This document shows positions 1 to 36,198 of a stretch of 64,000 nt of DNA, in pieces. The notes beneath the pieces were generated by a model. That model was not told where the DNA came from and did no database searches. It saw only the letters and a program-made list of their open reading frames with translations. The position numbers and the translations under genes were made by a program. This stretch comes from Pomphorhynchus laevis (taxonomy: Eukaryota > Acanthocephala > Palaeacanthocephala > Echinorhynchida > Pomphorhynchidae), in contig WNNJ02003452.1 of assembly GCA_012934845.2 (NCBI GenBank), positions 124,001-188,000 of the forward strand, written 5' to 3'. The stretch's first letter is position 1. Every line of letters begins with the position of its first letter.

Positions 1-1636
1 ACCATTGTCAATCTCTGTTTAATTGTAATTTACAGAATAGAAGTCGCCTTATTAATCATATAAATTAATTAGGTTTTTTCATATCGAAATCATTCAAGAA
101 TATCTTGTCATTCAATAGCTGCATCCGTTGCAATTATAAAATGTGGTACGTCTGTTTACTTGTTTTTCAATAAAATAATTAAAATAAATTATCAAAATGA
201 AAGCGCAAGCAAATTTAAATCTCTATAAATTGATTGTTTTAAAATACTAATGTCATTCTATTATTTTATTTAAATATTATTTTATTATTTATTCATAAAT
301 TAAATTATTATATTTTATATAATAAATAATATATTTATTATATATTTATAATAAATAATATTATAATAATATATTTATTAAATTCATTAAATTTATAAAT
401 ATTTTATTTATTATTAATTATTTATATTCTCAATAAAAGTGATTATGTATTTTTTCGTCGTATACCGATATTTTATCATTTGAATCGAATTTATTTAATT
501 AACTTTTTTCAATTTAATAAATTAAGATTCTAATAGATTCTTTTGAATTTATAAAATTATTAATTAATTTTTTAAAATTAATAAAATTAAAAAAAAATAA
601 TAAAAATTTTAAAATTTTTTAATTAAATAATCTATTAATAATTTAAATTATTAAATTGTAATTTGCAAATTATTTATAGAATAAATAATTTTATATAATT
701 ATAGTGATCTCAGTTAAAACACAATTTATTTTTGATCTTTTACAATTAATGTATTTATAGTTTATATTAATATAAACTATTATAGATTGATAAGTTTTTA
801 TAGTTTTTTATTATATGACAATATAATAATATTACAATTTTAAAAAACAACCGGTATAGTTTTAAAAAACTATATTTTATAGTTTTTACTTTGGTCATGT
901 ATTTAATTATGTATTATTTGATCATGTAGCCTTTAATTATAGTTTTTAATTACTTATGTATTTTAATAATGTATTTTATAGCTTTTGACAAATAATTTTT
1001 AAATGATTTTTTATGTGACATGTCAATGATATATATATGACACCATACTATGTATGGTGTCATCATACAGCATATACATGCTTTTAATGTATCGTTTTAA
1101 TATTATACGAGTTATTAAGATAATAAAATACACTATGGGCGAATATCTGGTAGAAAAATGACTTAGACCGTTTGTTCGCTACAATCGAGCGTTTCGTTTA
1201 TACAATATTATAGTTAAATTTACGTACAAGTTAAAGTAAACTGAGAAGCATAAAAGGTTGGCTTAAAATATAAGTAAATGATTAATTAAACTAACCATAA
1301 AAGGTCACCGTTTTAATGATTAATTTAAATATTTATAAATACTTTTATGAATAAAAGTAAAAACGTGAATACTTAAATTTTTTCTTAAAGATAAGTACCT
1401 GCTATATTATCAACCGTTTTAAGTGCCATAATGTTTACTCATCCTGTGATGACAAAAGTGCACAAACTTCTGTTTAGTGTCATTGTTTACGTATATAAAA
1501 TCATTTGGTCAATTTGTCGATAAGAGTTCGTAGATCGAAATCAAATTAAGGATTAGCAATACGATACGATACATGGGCTAACAGCATTTTTAATGAACAT
1601 TTTTACTAAACATTTAACAACAAGAAAAACGTATCG
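1..1636. other. AT-rich 3' flank of msn, no gene seen
   Basis: Mostly A/T runs without a supportable exon. The one distinct structure is a short perfect inverted repeat at 1038-1062 (TGACACCATAC, 3-nt loop, GTATGGTGTCA). Confidence 0.7.
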
Positions 1637-25472
<23,836 letters not shown>

Positions 25473-26560
25473 ATTTCTACATCAATCGCATTTTTAGCAA
25501 TTCACAAAGATGAATATGGTCATTAGCTAAAAACAATACGATTTAACAGATAACATGGATATCTAACGGTAAAAATAAAATACGTACATTGAAATACGTA
25601 AATTATATTACTTTTTGTACGGTGATAGCGATAACAGACGCGTTTTACATAAATTGTCCTTGTGTAAAATAATGTTCTCTACAGCATTTAATTACAGAAT
25701 TTTAATTATTAAACAGTAAATATATATAATCTGTGACAGAACAAAATTGTTCAACAATTGCATCCGACGACAACATTAAAACGTGAACGATGATATGCGC
25801 TTTCTTAATTGCGTAGGATATTTTTGGAGAGCAATTTGGGGATAGCAAGTATTCTTACAGAACAATAGAATTGAACAATGGCGAAATAGTTGCCGATCAC
25901 GTATAATTTAAATTATAAATAAAGTAGAAAAATCATTGAGCTGGAAAATCCGTGGTAATTTGGGAATAGTGAGTAAGCTAGAGGGCAAGCTGGAGAACAA
26001 ATGTTAACTGAGTTTTAACTTATAAGGCAAAGAATTGATCATATCGTCAACCGTAACGAGAAATATGAGAAAGTAATGTCAGCCACTGTAAATTTTGAAA
26101 GCTAGCTCGATATCCTACGGCATCCATAGGCAAGATTATGGTTGCTTTATTTATTGATTCACAAAAGGAAAAATGTAATTAAAATTACTTGTACAGACTG
26201 TTACCCGTACCAGATCATAGCCCATTCTAACATTCTGTTATAATGTCCATCGTTGGTATCGGCAACTTGCTAAGAACATTGTTATGCATTTTACAAATTG
26301 TGTTCTTGTAGGTAAGATATTTTGTATAAAATAATAATCTTAAAAACTGACCTTGGAACAAACATAAAAATGTTACTACTTTTAACAATAAGACCTTATT
26401 CCCTATAAATCAACAACAAGTGTCACGGTTTAGCTTAGATAAATTATTGAACATGTCAGGTCTTAGAAATATAGATAAGATTTATTAAATAGAGCTAGCT
26501 TAATGTGGTAACATAATATGGAAAGTCAGTGAAAGGATTTATTTTTTTATATTTTTAAGT
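25473..26560. other. 5' flank of msn, no gene seen
   Basis: About 1.1 kb between the msn start codon and the first element of the retrotransposon cluster. Must contain the msn promoter and perhaps 5' UTR exons, but no motif could be assigned. Confidence 0.6.
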
Positions 26561-26564
26561 GGCA

Positions 26565-28770
26565 AATATTACTGCTTTATTTTTACGTGACAAATGCATA
26601 CCGGCGCACGCTTACATGATCACAACAACAAAATATCAAAATCATGTGTCGAGAAGGTGGGTACGGAGGCGGCATTTGAATGTAATAAAGGAGGGAGGGC
26701 GGCGGACGTCGAGTGGGAGCTGATTTCAGGTTAGTAGGGCGGCAACGAGGAAGGTTCGTATATCGTAGTTGTTCGAGTAATTAGGAACGTAGAGTAAGAG
26801 GGAATTACTGAAACGCAGTGATAGAGAGGTGGGACGAGTACTGTCTAATAAAGGGAGGTTGATGAACGATGAGGAGCCGACAGCATTAAGACGAAAAGTT
26901 ATGAGAAGAAGTCGAAGTTGTATGCGGATGTGGATGGTGGGCCAGAACAGTTAAGCAAAATATGTGGATGTGTGGTCAAAGCGACGGAGACGTAGGAGCA
27001 CTCGAACTGCGGATTTGATAATGCGATGTAGGGACAAATTGATAGATTTTGGAAAATTGGCAAAAAGGCTGAGGCAGTAATCGATTTTATGAAAAAGAAG
27101 CGATAAAGAAGAGACATACAGGAACGGTAGTCGAAATGGAATCCTAAGAAAGTGAGATTGTGGACTATGGGGATTATTGATGAGCCAAAAGATACAGGGG
27201 AGGATATATGTTAGGGTGACGAGAAAGGATTCACATTATTTTTGACTTGTCGCTGTTTAGAACGAGACGAAGATGGGAGTGACGTTTGTAGATAGAAGAA
27301 AGACAGTTAGAGGCAGAAATTGCGATATCGTGTATGAGATAGGCGGGTGCATGAGCATATATGAGGATGTCATCGGCGTATTGCATGACGTTAAAGGGGT
27401 AAGATTTGATAAACGGAGAGAAATCGCCGAGTAGAAGAGAGAAAAACAATGGCCTAAGAATCAACCTTGTGATACCTGCAGAAAATAGGGACGGGAGGAG
27501 ATGATGATGAATTTGAACAGATTCGAAAAGAACGGTCGGATAGATGTGAGGCAAACCATGCTACGGAGGAAGAAGAAAAGCAGTAATCATAACGAAGGCG
27601 AGAAGAGAGGATGGAGTGGTCGACGATATCGAAGGCGGAGGAGAAGTCGAGGGAGATGAGAATACTATATAGAGCCTTGCCACAAGAAATGAGTAGGTCG
27701 TTGTAAACTTTCAGGCAGGCGAATTTTGTGCAGTGATGAGAGCGGAAAGCGGATTGGAAAGGAGGGTACGATTAGATGAAGAGAGATATACAATGGTCTG
27801 TATTAAGATAAGGCGCTCTAATAGCTTGAAAAGAGAAGGGAGGAGTGAAATGGAGCGATAGCTAGAACGAAGTGAGGGGTCGAGTGATTGTTTCTTAAGA
27901 AGGGGATAAACGATGGCAGATTTCCAGTGTGAAGGAAATATACGACTGCGGATAGACGAGTTAAACAAGGTAGCGAAGGAAGGGGATATCAATGAGCATA
28001 TGGATTTAAGTATGGGTGTCGGCAGGGGATCTGCAAGTGAGGTTTTGTTGGGCAAAAACATAATGACAGATAAGACCTCGGCAGGTGTGAGAGGTAGAAG
28101 ATGAAAAAGTTCAAGGAAGATTAGGAAAGGCGAGTAGCAGTGAGATCGAATGGAGACTGGGTTGTGATTGTTGATTTTATGCTGCCAGAAGTTGCATTTG
28201 GTACGTAGTAGGTTAAGATAAGACCGGCGACGAGGAAGATAGGAATCACGGAGAGACGGAGTGAGCGAGCGGATATCACGTCTGAGAGAGCGGTAATATA
28301 CTCTCAAAGCATGACGGAGTCGAAGCTTTGAGAGTAGGCATTGGATGTTAAACCAGGGGACACAGTGCAAGCCACGGTGATGGTACGGCTTAAAGGGCAA
28401 GATAAGATCGATAGTGGATGAGTGTTCAGAGTCGAAAAGGCAAGATCGTGTGGATACGATGATTTTATTATGAGAGAGGATAGAGACTATTTGAGTAATG
28501 CAGAGCGGAGATGGGGGAGGTCAAGATTTCTCCAAGAGCGACGTAGGATTGTAGGTGTGTGAGAAACGGTGTGGTTGTGAGTGAGATCAAGGGTGACGAG
28601 AAAGTGATCGGATAGACCAGGATCAGAGATGGACAGTGAGGTGTATGCATCAAAACGATTGTGGACAGCTATGATGTCGAGTGCCCTGCCAAGGATATGT
28701 GTGTTGGCAGTGGAAATGAGTTTGTTATTATTGTTAGATAGAATCTTAGTTAGAAAGAACTCTGACAAGT
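26565..28770 (-). mobile_element. CR1-like family A copy, minus strand, from mid-endonuclease to 3' end
   Basis: From 28768 down: endonuclease C-terminal part (NTHILGRALDIIAV, LSDHFLVTLDLT); linker and RT fingers in one open frame, 27711-28400 (VPWFNIQCLLSKLRLRHALR, LADPLPTPILK, SYRSISLLPSLFKLLERLIL); then QYADDILIYAHAPAYLIHDI (27231-27554) and DLxHRNILLN-type remnants to 26899. The tail, read on the minus strand, is ATGTAAGCGTGCGCCGGTAT then GCATTTGTCACGT. Two to four frameshifts. 5'-truncated in the endonuclease, so not mobile by itself. Confidence 0.88.
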
Positions 28771-28799
28771 TTGTAAATCAATAAACTTTCAAACATGTC

Positions 28800-30760
28800 A
28801 TAGCTATGTTTAAACAACCGTCCTCGGATATCGACCATGATCTCAACACAATCGTCAAGTATCTGAGAAGCTCGAGGATGGAGATGTATCAGACGCGATC
28901 AGACTGGTATGTAGCGACAGCAACATGGTTCCCATAAACGACCAATACTACAAATTCTGCGCTCTAAGCATCCTGCGCGATCTGTCAGTCTCGACGAATT
29001 TGAATCTTGTCCTTCGGATATTGACTTCAAAAAGACAGCGGTTTTGAAACGGCATCTGTTTACGGCTGACACACTCATTTTAATCATTCGTTCTTTCCAA
29101 ACGCTTCGTCTTATGGATTAGATGACCTTAGTCCCCGACATTTGAAAGAACTGACGGGGCCCTTAAGTGGCCCATCTGTCTTTCGGTTGGTGAGTTATCT
29201 CGCAGCCTTTGCAAACGAAACTCTAAAGGGACATATTCTTAACGCAGTTCGTAAATACTTCTGCGGTGCGAGGTTATTGTCTTCGGAAAGAAAGATGGCG
29301 GAATCCGTCCAATCGCCATCGGTTACGCACTACGTCGTTTAGTAGCTAAGATCGTTAATCATTGAGCGTCCGACTACCTCCTGGCATATTTTATACCTAC
29401 CGAATTCGGAGCTAGTATCCCTCGCGGCGCTGAGGTAGTAATACATTTCTCAAGAACTTTCATGTCGGCATGCCTGAATGCCGACATCGGATTTGTAAAG
29501 CTAGATTTACGGAACGCCTTCAATGAAGTGAGTTGGTCCGTCATGCTAGAATAAGCGCCCCAAAATTACCAACATATCACAGTTTTATCAACCTGTGTTA
29601 CGGCTCCGAAACTTACTTAGTGGCTGGGCGGATATACTGTTGTCAGCGGATAGAATATAGCAAGGGGATCCACTAGCCCCCATGTTATTTGCTCTGACCG
29701 TCAACAAAATTGCTAGCCAGGCACAGTCACAATTTAGCGCTTGGTATCTAGATGACTGCATTCTTAATAGTGACAAAATTGCTTTGCTTTACGATGTCCA
29801 ACGGATTATCCATGAGGGTCATCAATCGGCTTTCATTTAAATCCCGCTATGTCAGAAATAATAGCAAACGGAGACTGTTTATTTGGTCAAATAGCCGATT
29901 TATTGCCAGGATGTCAGTTTGTTAACTCTAACGAGGCGCTTGTCATGGTCAGTCCGATTAAAAGTTCTTCAGCTGTTGAAAGAGGTTTCTCCGGGGAAAT
30001 TCCGAATGTTGAGGAGATAGCTAGTCGTTTGATGGGACTCGCGAAATAGGATGCCGTATTACTGTTAAGATCCAGCTTCCACATACCTAAAATTTTTCAT
30101 TTATTACTCAGTGCACCATGTTTCGATTGCAGGTCTTGGCTGCATGCATATGACGAAACCCAACGCGATGCTTTAGGCAGATTACTTAATCTTAACATCA
30201 GTGATAAGGTATGTGTCAAAGCAACACTACCGGTAGATCTTGGTGGGCTCGAAATTTTCCTAAGCAAGACAGTCGATATTGCCGCCTAACTATCGTCTCT
30301 TGCCGAAACGTCGGATTTGATAGGGCCCTTACTCGGGCCGGATGTCAGGAGTCATCCGGTCCGAGTAAGGCCGGATGACATCCATTTTCCGCAGCAGGTG
30401 TGTCGTCTCGCCTAGAGCCTACAGGACCGCTGCGTAACGACGGTAAGCGCCCAGATGGTGGGTCACTGATACTGCATAAGGATGGAAAACTCCTATTATG
30501 TGATTTCACCTGCGTGAATACTCTAGCACCTTGTTATGAAGCACTTGCTGTCGTGTCCGGGGGCAGGGTAGCCGATTCAGCAGAGCTCTGGAAGCGTGAA
30601 AAATATAGCGAATTAGATAATCGACAATTCTTTTCATTACTATTGCAATTGAAACTTTGGGGGCCTTTAGGAACGCTACGTGCATTATGGAGTGCTTGAG
30701 TGACCTAGCTACGGACCACTTTTTAGTTGATTGATCACATGAACCTCTGAAGGATACATC
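28800..30760 (+). mobile_element. RT relic with PD-(D/E)XK-like C-terminus
   Basis: Plus strand, interrupted frames. In order: KLEDGDVSDAIRLVCSDSNM; LSPRHLKELTGPLSGP...ANETLKGHILNAVR; FCGARLLSS then GIRPIAIGYALRRLVAK; VKLDLRNAFNEVSWSVML (motif A region); QQGDPLAPMLFALTVNKIAS (motif B); WYLDDCILN (motif C, LDD); and a C-terminal part DGKRPDGGSLILHKDGKLLL then CDFTCVNTLA. This combination recurs in an RT family seen in many invertebrates (memory, no accession). The RPD...DFT pattern looks like the PD-(D/E)XK nuclease of R2-type elements (inference). Higher GC than its AT-rich surroundings. Confidence 0.65.
30323..30372. repeat. Imperfect 20-bp-arm GC-rich hairpin
   Basis: GGCCCTTACTCGGGCCGGAT...ATCCGGTCCGAGTAAGGCC, lying between the RT palm region and the nuclease-like C-terminus of the relic at 28800-30760. 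Two mismatches. Function unknown. Confidence 0.75.
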
Positions 30761-31164
30761 AGACATATCTTGACTTACAGAAGAATATATATTTTTAAGC
30801 ATTTTTATTAAGACTATTGATGTTAACAGATTGTGTGTATATATTATAATATTTTAATATTTAAGGACATAAAAGAGCGGAGACTGTGTTTGAAGGATCG
30901 AAAGGAGGCGGTTGAGCGGATGTGGAAGGCAGCTTATAACAAAGACGAGTGACAATAAAGATGGAACGATATCCACATTTTGAAGATAATGACAGAACAA
31001 GAAGAAAAGAGTCACATGAACGAAGATTTATGGAGGTGAAGCCGGATATAGAGAGGGTAGAAAGATGCAGATAAGAAGGCGAGTTTTAGTAAAGGAGTCG
31101 AAAAGTAATACAGAGAATACATAAAAATGCGGTTTTATATAGTTAGCCAGCTGAGTTTAGAGAA

Positions 31165-31368
31165 GCAAGAGAAGTCCGATCCTTCCTCGTCGCCGCCTCA
31201 CTCGCCTGGAATCAACTCCCTCTCGACGTCCGCCGCGCTCCCTCTTTTATCACATTCAAACACCTCCTCCGTTCACACCTTCTCGACGCCTGATTCACAG
31301 TTTTGTTTTTGTTGTGGTCATGTAAGCGTGCGCTGGCACGCATTTGCCACGTTAAAATAAATCTTTTT
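31165..31368 (+). mobile_element. CR1-like family A 3' end, severely 5'-truncated
   Basis: About 200 bp: the ORF2 C-terminus (SLAWNQLPLDVRRAPS-type wording, frame broken), then ATGTAAGCGTGCGCTGGCAC and GCATTTGCCACGTTAAAATA. Its tail abuts the 3'-less end of the oppositely oriented copy at 31370. Confidence 0.8.
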
Positions 31369-31369
31369 T

Positions 31370-32475
31370 TTAAGAGAAAAGTGATCAAAACAGCATAGTC
31401 GAAGGATGGTACGCACGTCGAAATTCACAAGCAGCGAGTGAGAAAGAAGATAGGATTTAAAGGAGAAAATAAAAATACTGAGGCAATAATTGATCTTAGG
31501 AAACAATAGACTATTGATAAGAGAGTGACATAATTTAAAATCAAACAAGCTTATGATACGAGTACAATCACGCAGTAGGAAATTGCAAGATCGTGTTATG
31601 TCGCGAACGTGGGGATCGAGAGAAAGACAGTTGTCGATGTGAAATCCCAAGAAAGAGATATGATCACTAATTGGAAGAACGGTCAAATGAAGAAATATCG
31701 AGGGAGGAAAGGCATAGATGAAAGAAGAGAAAACCTATAAGATGCTGGACTTGGAATGGTTAAACGACAAACAAAGAGAGGAAATATGCTTGGAGATGAG
31801 GATAAGACAATTCGTAGAAGAGTGGAGAGATCGTCGATAAGATGAGCAGGATAATGAGAATAAATGAGAATATCATCGGCATATTGCATGATGCAGAAGT
31901 TATGGTGACATGTAATGCTGGAGAGATCGCTAAGAAGAAGTGAGAAAATAATTGGCCCGAGAACAGATCCTTGAGGAACACCACAAGATAGAGAAAGAAA
32001 GGGATTGAGAAAGACGCATTAGAATTTGCGCAAAATAATCGTTCAAAAAAATAAGTAGATAACTAGAATACAGTAGCAGAAGAAAATTCATAGTTATGGC
32101 GAAGGCGATGAAAGAAAATAGTTAACATTTCTAAATCAGAACTGTCTAGAGAAATTACGACACTGAGAGTTTTTTATACGAGCAAGTAAGTCAGATAAAA
32201 TTGCGTGACAAGCCAACTCAGTAGTGGTGAGATCGGAAATCAGTTTAAAAATGAGTATAGAGTTGTGACGAAGAGAGATATGTTAACCTGGTTTAACACA
32301 AGACGTTCAAGAAGCTTAGATACAGTTGGACGATTAGATAGAGAGAGCAGTATGAAGAATGCAGCAAATGATTAGGGGAGGGTTTCTTTAGTAGTGGTTA
32401 AATTATGCGGATTTCTAAGCATGAGGAAAATAGCAACTAGGAATGGAAGAGCTAAGCAATGTGGTTAGAAAAATT
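31370..32475 (-). mobile_element. CR1-like family A variant, minus strand, RT fragment
   Basis: Minus strand from 32475: SKLLERLVLNQVN, then QYADDILIYSHYPAHLIDDL (motif C), then ISFLGFHIDNCLSLDPHVRD and DYCLSIFIF-like wording to 31384. The divergent wording (AHLIDDLSTLLRIVLSS) is shared with the fragment at 53600-54440, suggesting a sub-family. No 3' tail of its own; many frameshifts. Confidence 0.75.
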
Positions 32476-32509
32476 TCAAGTTAATGACCAACGATATTTG
32501 TTTCTAAAT

Positions 32510-35500
32510 AATTGATAATTTCGGGTAGTTCGGCGTCGTCCACGATAGAGATGGCCCCCGCTATGAAAACTTTTTCTGAGAATTGTAAGATAAGACCCAA
32601 TGCGCCATATCGTAAAAACAACAAAGGGCTCAAAGTTATATATTCGAACGTTCAAAGCGTTCTCAATAAGATGGATGAATTGAGAATCATAGCTATATCT
32701 CATCATCCAAATATCATTGCCCTTAGTGAATCTTGGCTCTCTGACCTTGTTCCTAATAGCTTATTATCCATAGATGGATATAACCTGTTTCGTTGTAATC
32801 AATCTGGTCGAAGAGGGAGAGGGTGTAGTGCTTTATTGTAGTTTAGGTATTGGTGTAGTGTGTTTGCAGACGATTAGTGATGCCAATGAGATTGATGCTC
32901 TATACCTCAAATTGAGCCTTGATCAGGTCAATTCTATGCATGTGCTAGCGTTCTATCGTCCTCCTTTGGCAAGTAGCGATGATTTAATAGAACTTATTTA
33001 GCTCTGTAGTCAACAGAAAAAATGCTTAATCTTAGGAGATCTGAATATTCCCTCAATGGAATGGGACTCTTTTTCGTCTCCTGGTCGCATTGCATCGGAC
33101 TCGGTTTTATTGAGTGTTCTACACAACAGTGGTCTGCATCAACATGCACGTGAGGCAACCCGTTTCACTAGCCAGTCGTCTGTCCAGCTAGACGTGGTCT
33201 TGTCTTCGTTTAAGTCTGATATTACTCACATAGATTATCTTTCTGGACTGGGGATGAGCGATTATTGCGTACTGTCCTTTTTATTTAAATGCGCAAACAA
33301 TTTAACGTCGGTCAGTCCCATGCAGGGTAAGCCTCTGAACTTCTGGAAGGCTTATTTCAACACAATTCTTTACAGATTAAATCTGGTTAGATGGCCAGAT
33401 CCGTATATATGCGGAATTGATTAGGCTTAGTATGTTTATAAGAGCACACTCTATAACTTACTGATATTGCATTCTTGCAAGTTTAAAACACATAGGGAAG
33501 TTTGTCCTTAGTTTGATGGGCTTCTCCTGTATCACTCACGCGCACGTAAACATGCGTGGATTTCATTTCGTTGTGGACAACAATCTTATTAGTATTTCAA
33601 ACAAATTAGGAATAGATTTACCACTCTCACAAGGACGAAGCGTCGTCAGTTTGAGGAGAAGCTGAGTTCTATGGATGGCAAGACTCTATTCTCTTACATT
33701 CGCAAAATCAGGGGCTTGAATATTCCACTAGTATCGTTGAGGGATGATTCTGAAGGCGATGTCACGTGTAAGTGTCATGGCAAACTTATTTGCCCAGGAG
33801 TTCTCATCGATGTTTTGCTCTTCGCGGACATTTGTAGTTCTGAATCAGAAAAGGGTTCAGATGCATTCGACCGATCTAATCTGTCGTTTTGTGCTGAAGA
33901 TGTTTTAAAGCTTCTCTGTAAATTAAAACCGAACATCGCTGCCGGTCCGAACGGACTTCCCTCAATTCTTTTGAATAAAGTTGCTACTCAAATATATTCG
34001 TGTTTTCCGTATGTTTCATTTTTCTATTCTCCAATCTCGAATTCCTTCGCGTTGGAAAGAGTCTATTTTAGTTCCAGTGTATAAAATGAGAGATCGACAA
34101 GTGTGTAAGAAATATCGCCCAGTAGCCTTGACATGTATTATTTGTAAGTTGCTTGAAAAACTGATAGTCAAAAACATATCTTCTGATTTGGAAAGCAACA
34201 GTAAACTCACTGACTCACAACACGGTTTCAGACCAAATAGATCAATAATAAGTAATCTATTGGTTTCTTCCAACTCATGACAGTCTTCATTAGATGAACG
34301 AGTTCAATCTGATGTACATTTTGTAGATTTCTCTCATGCTTTTGATTCAGTTCCGCATGATCGCCTCATTCACAAATTGAGGTCACTTAGTGTTTGTCCT
34401 ATGTATGTCGCCTGGATTGCAAATTACTTAAGTTCACGCTCTTTCAAAAGACGTGTAGGTGAGATATGTCCACCTCATTCGCTATTCATTCTGGCGTTCC
34501 ACATGGTGCTGTTATCTCCTCACTTCTTTTTATTGTCTATATCAATGATCTTTCATCTGTAATTCGTTCTGATGTCGTAAAGTATGCTGACGATGTTAAG
34601 TTATGGCGGCGTATTATAATAATACAATAATTTATTTAACGTGGCAAATGCGTGCAAAATGCACGCTTACATGACCACAAACAAACAAAAAAGAACATCA
34701 AGTATTAGAGACGGAAGGGACATTAAGATCCTTCAAGATGATCTGACATGTCTAGAAAAATGGTCAGCGGAAAATGGTTTGAGAGTTAACCCCTCTAAAT
34801 ATGCGCATATGTCCATTTTTCTTCACTAAACTCATCGTATCAGATAGGTTCGATTCAGATAGGTCGAGTGGGTGAATTCAAGGATCTTGGTGTGATGATG
34901 ACCAGTAGCTTAAAAACTAATGTCCACACTAGATATATTTGTAATCGAAGCTATTGTATTCTATGGATGTTTTTAAAGTCTTTTGATCGGATAAGTCCAT
35001 CAATGTTCAAGCGACTATTTTGCTCTTATATTCTACCCATCCTTGAATACGGTTTATCTGTAACTTATCCAAAGACTTTCAGGGTATCCCGTGACATTAT
35101 GAACTTGTTACGTAAAGGGTCACGAATGATTCCGAATTTCTCCAATTTAAGATATGCTGAACGTTTGACATCTCTACGTGTCGGCACATTAAAATATCCC
35201 AGATCGGTCATTGATTTATCAACTGCAGTCAAAATTGTTTCTGATGGCTTTGGTGGTCTCTCTAGCTTATTATCCGTGAATGATAGACGAGAAACTCGTG
35301 GGCATGTGTGGAAATTAATAAAGCCAACTACAAGAATTCCTGTTCATTATCAATTTGCAACCAGGGTAATTTACGCGTGGAATGCACTAAAGTGCCTTAA
35401 TATCTCTAGTAGTATATCAAGTGATGCAATCAAGAAAGCCATCGAAGCCGAGAGAATGAATTTGCGACTACTATTTGATTGATTTTTTTGTTAATGTTTT

Positions 35501-35565
35501 TTATTTTATTTCATCATGTTTTGTAAGCGACCGAACTTGCAGCTCATTTGAATCTGTTTGTTACA
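32510..35565 (+). mobile_element. CR1-like family B copy: endonuclease plus RT, most of ORF2
   Basis: Plus strand. Endonuclease: KVIYSNVQSVLNKMDELRII, IIALSESWLSDLV, FYRPPLASSDDLIEL, LILGDLNIPSMEW, SDYCVLSF. RT: PNIAAGPNGLPSILLNK, RWKESILVPVYK, CKKYRPVALTCIICKLLEKL, DSQHGFRPNRSI, VDFSHAFDSVPHDRLIHKL (motif A), VVKYADDVKLWR (motif C), then LGVMMTSSLKTN. The C-terminus is one open stretch, 34868-35482. The tail ends TTGTTACAATATAATAATGA, unlike family A. ORF1 is absent, and roughly six frame breaks are visible. A 91-bp insertion interrupts it at 34617-34707. Confidence 0.87.
34617..34707 (-). mobile_element. 91-bp tail-only family A retro-insertion with 6-bp target duplication
   Basis: Inserted inside the family B RT just after YADDVKLWRR. 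GTATTA at 34611-34616 is repeated at 34702-34707. Removing one copy plus the insert rejoins CGG CGT ATT AGA GAC as RRIRD in frame. The insert, read on the minus strand, is a short oligo-purine-flanked leader, ATGTAAGCGTGCATTTTGCA and CGCATTTGCCACGTTAAATA, then an ATT-rich end: only the family A 3' tail. Confidence 0.92.
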
Positions 35566-35571
35566 ATATAA

Positions 35572-35715
35572 TAATGATGCATTATTGATAAATAATTATT
35601 GTAGCTGGTCAAAATAAAGTAGTACAATTTTATTTGATATTTCTCCAACCTCTGTTAGCATATTCAGAAAATTACATTATTATCATAATGTAATTTTCTG
35701 AATATGCTAAGTGTG
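35572..35715. repeat. Foldback MITE copy 2, one end missing
   Basis: GATAAATAATTATTGTAGCT, ATTTGATATTTCTCCAACCT, CTGTTAGCATATTCAGAAAA TTACAT, loop, then ATGTAATTTTCTGAATATGCTAA, after which the homology stops. So the left arm is complete and the right arm only its inner third. It directly follows the family B tail at 35565. Confidence 0.75.
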
Positions 35716-35814
35716 ATGATTGAACTATTATATTTTATTGACTTATTCTATTTGTAGATTTTTGAATAAAACCTGTAGCGGTTTCTGTTTATAACAATTT
35801 ATTCAACAGTTGTT

Positions 35815-36150
35815 ATCTTCATGGATACGATGCTACACCCATCCAGATTTGAAGGTAAGTCCGAAACTTCACTGGCAGAGTAGAAACATTGGATACGTAC
35901 CTGCGAAAATTGACTGGAGAAGCTTACAGCAACGAGAACCGCGAGACCTCCGAACAAGTTACATGTGCTAATTAACTATGTTTCAACAATGGTGTACGAT
36001 CTTATATCGGAGTGTACTACTTACGAGGAAGCTAAACAAATTCTGGACTCAACGTTCCTAAAGCCTCCGAATACAATCTTTACTAGACACTGACTCGCCA
36101 CAAAGAAACAGGACACACAAGAGAGTATCGATGACTTGAGATATGACTCA
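35815..36150 (+). mobile_element. Gag-like fragment of an LTR retrotransposon (fossil)
   Basis: Wording such as LHPSRFEGKSETSL, NKLHVLINYVSTMVYDLISE and CTTYEEAKQILDS resembles the capsid region of Ty3/Gypsy-type gag proteins common in arthropod genomes. Only this part of gag is present: no protease, RT, integrase or LTRs were found near it. Broken, old, and wedged between family B LINE copies. Confidence 0.5.
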
Positions 36151-36198
36151 TGAGATAAAATGAGACAAATAATACGACGAAATGAGATATGACTCGCA

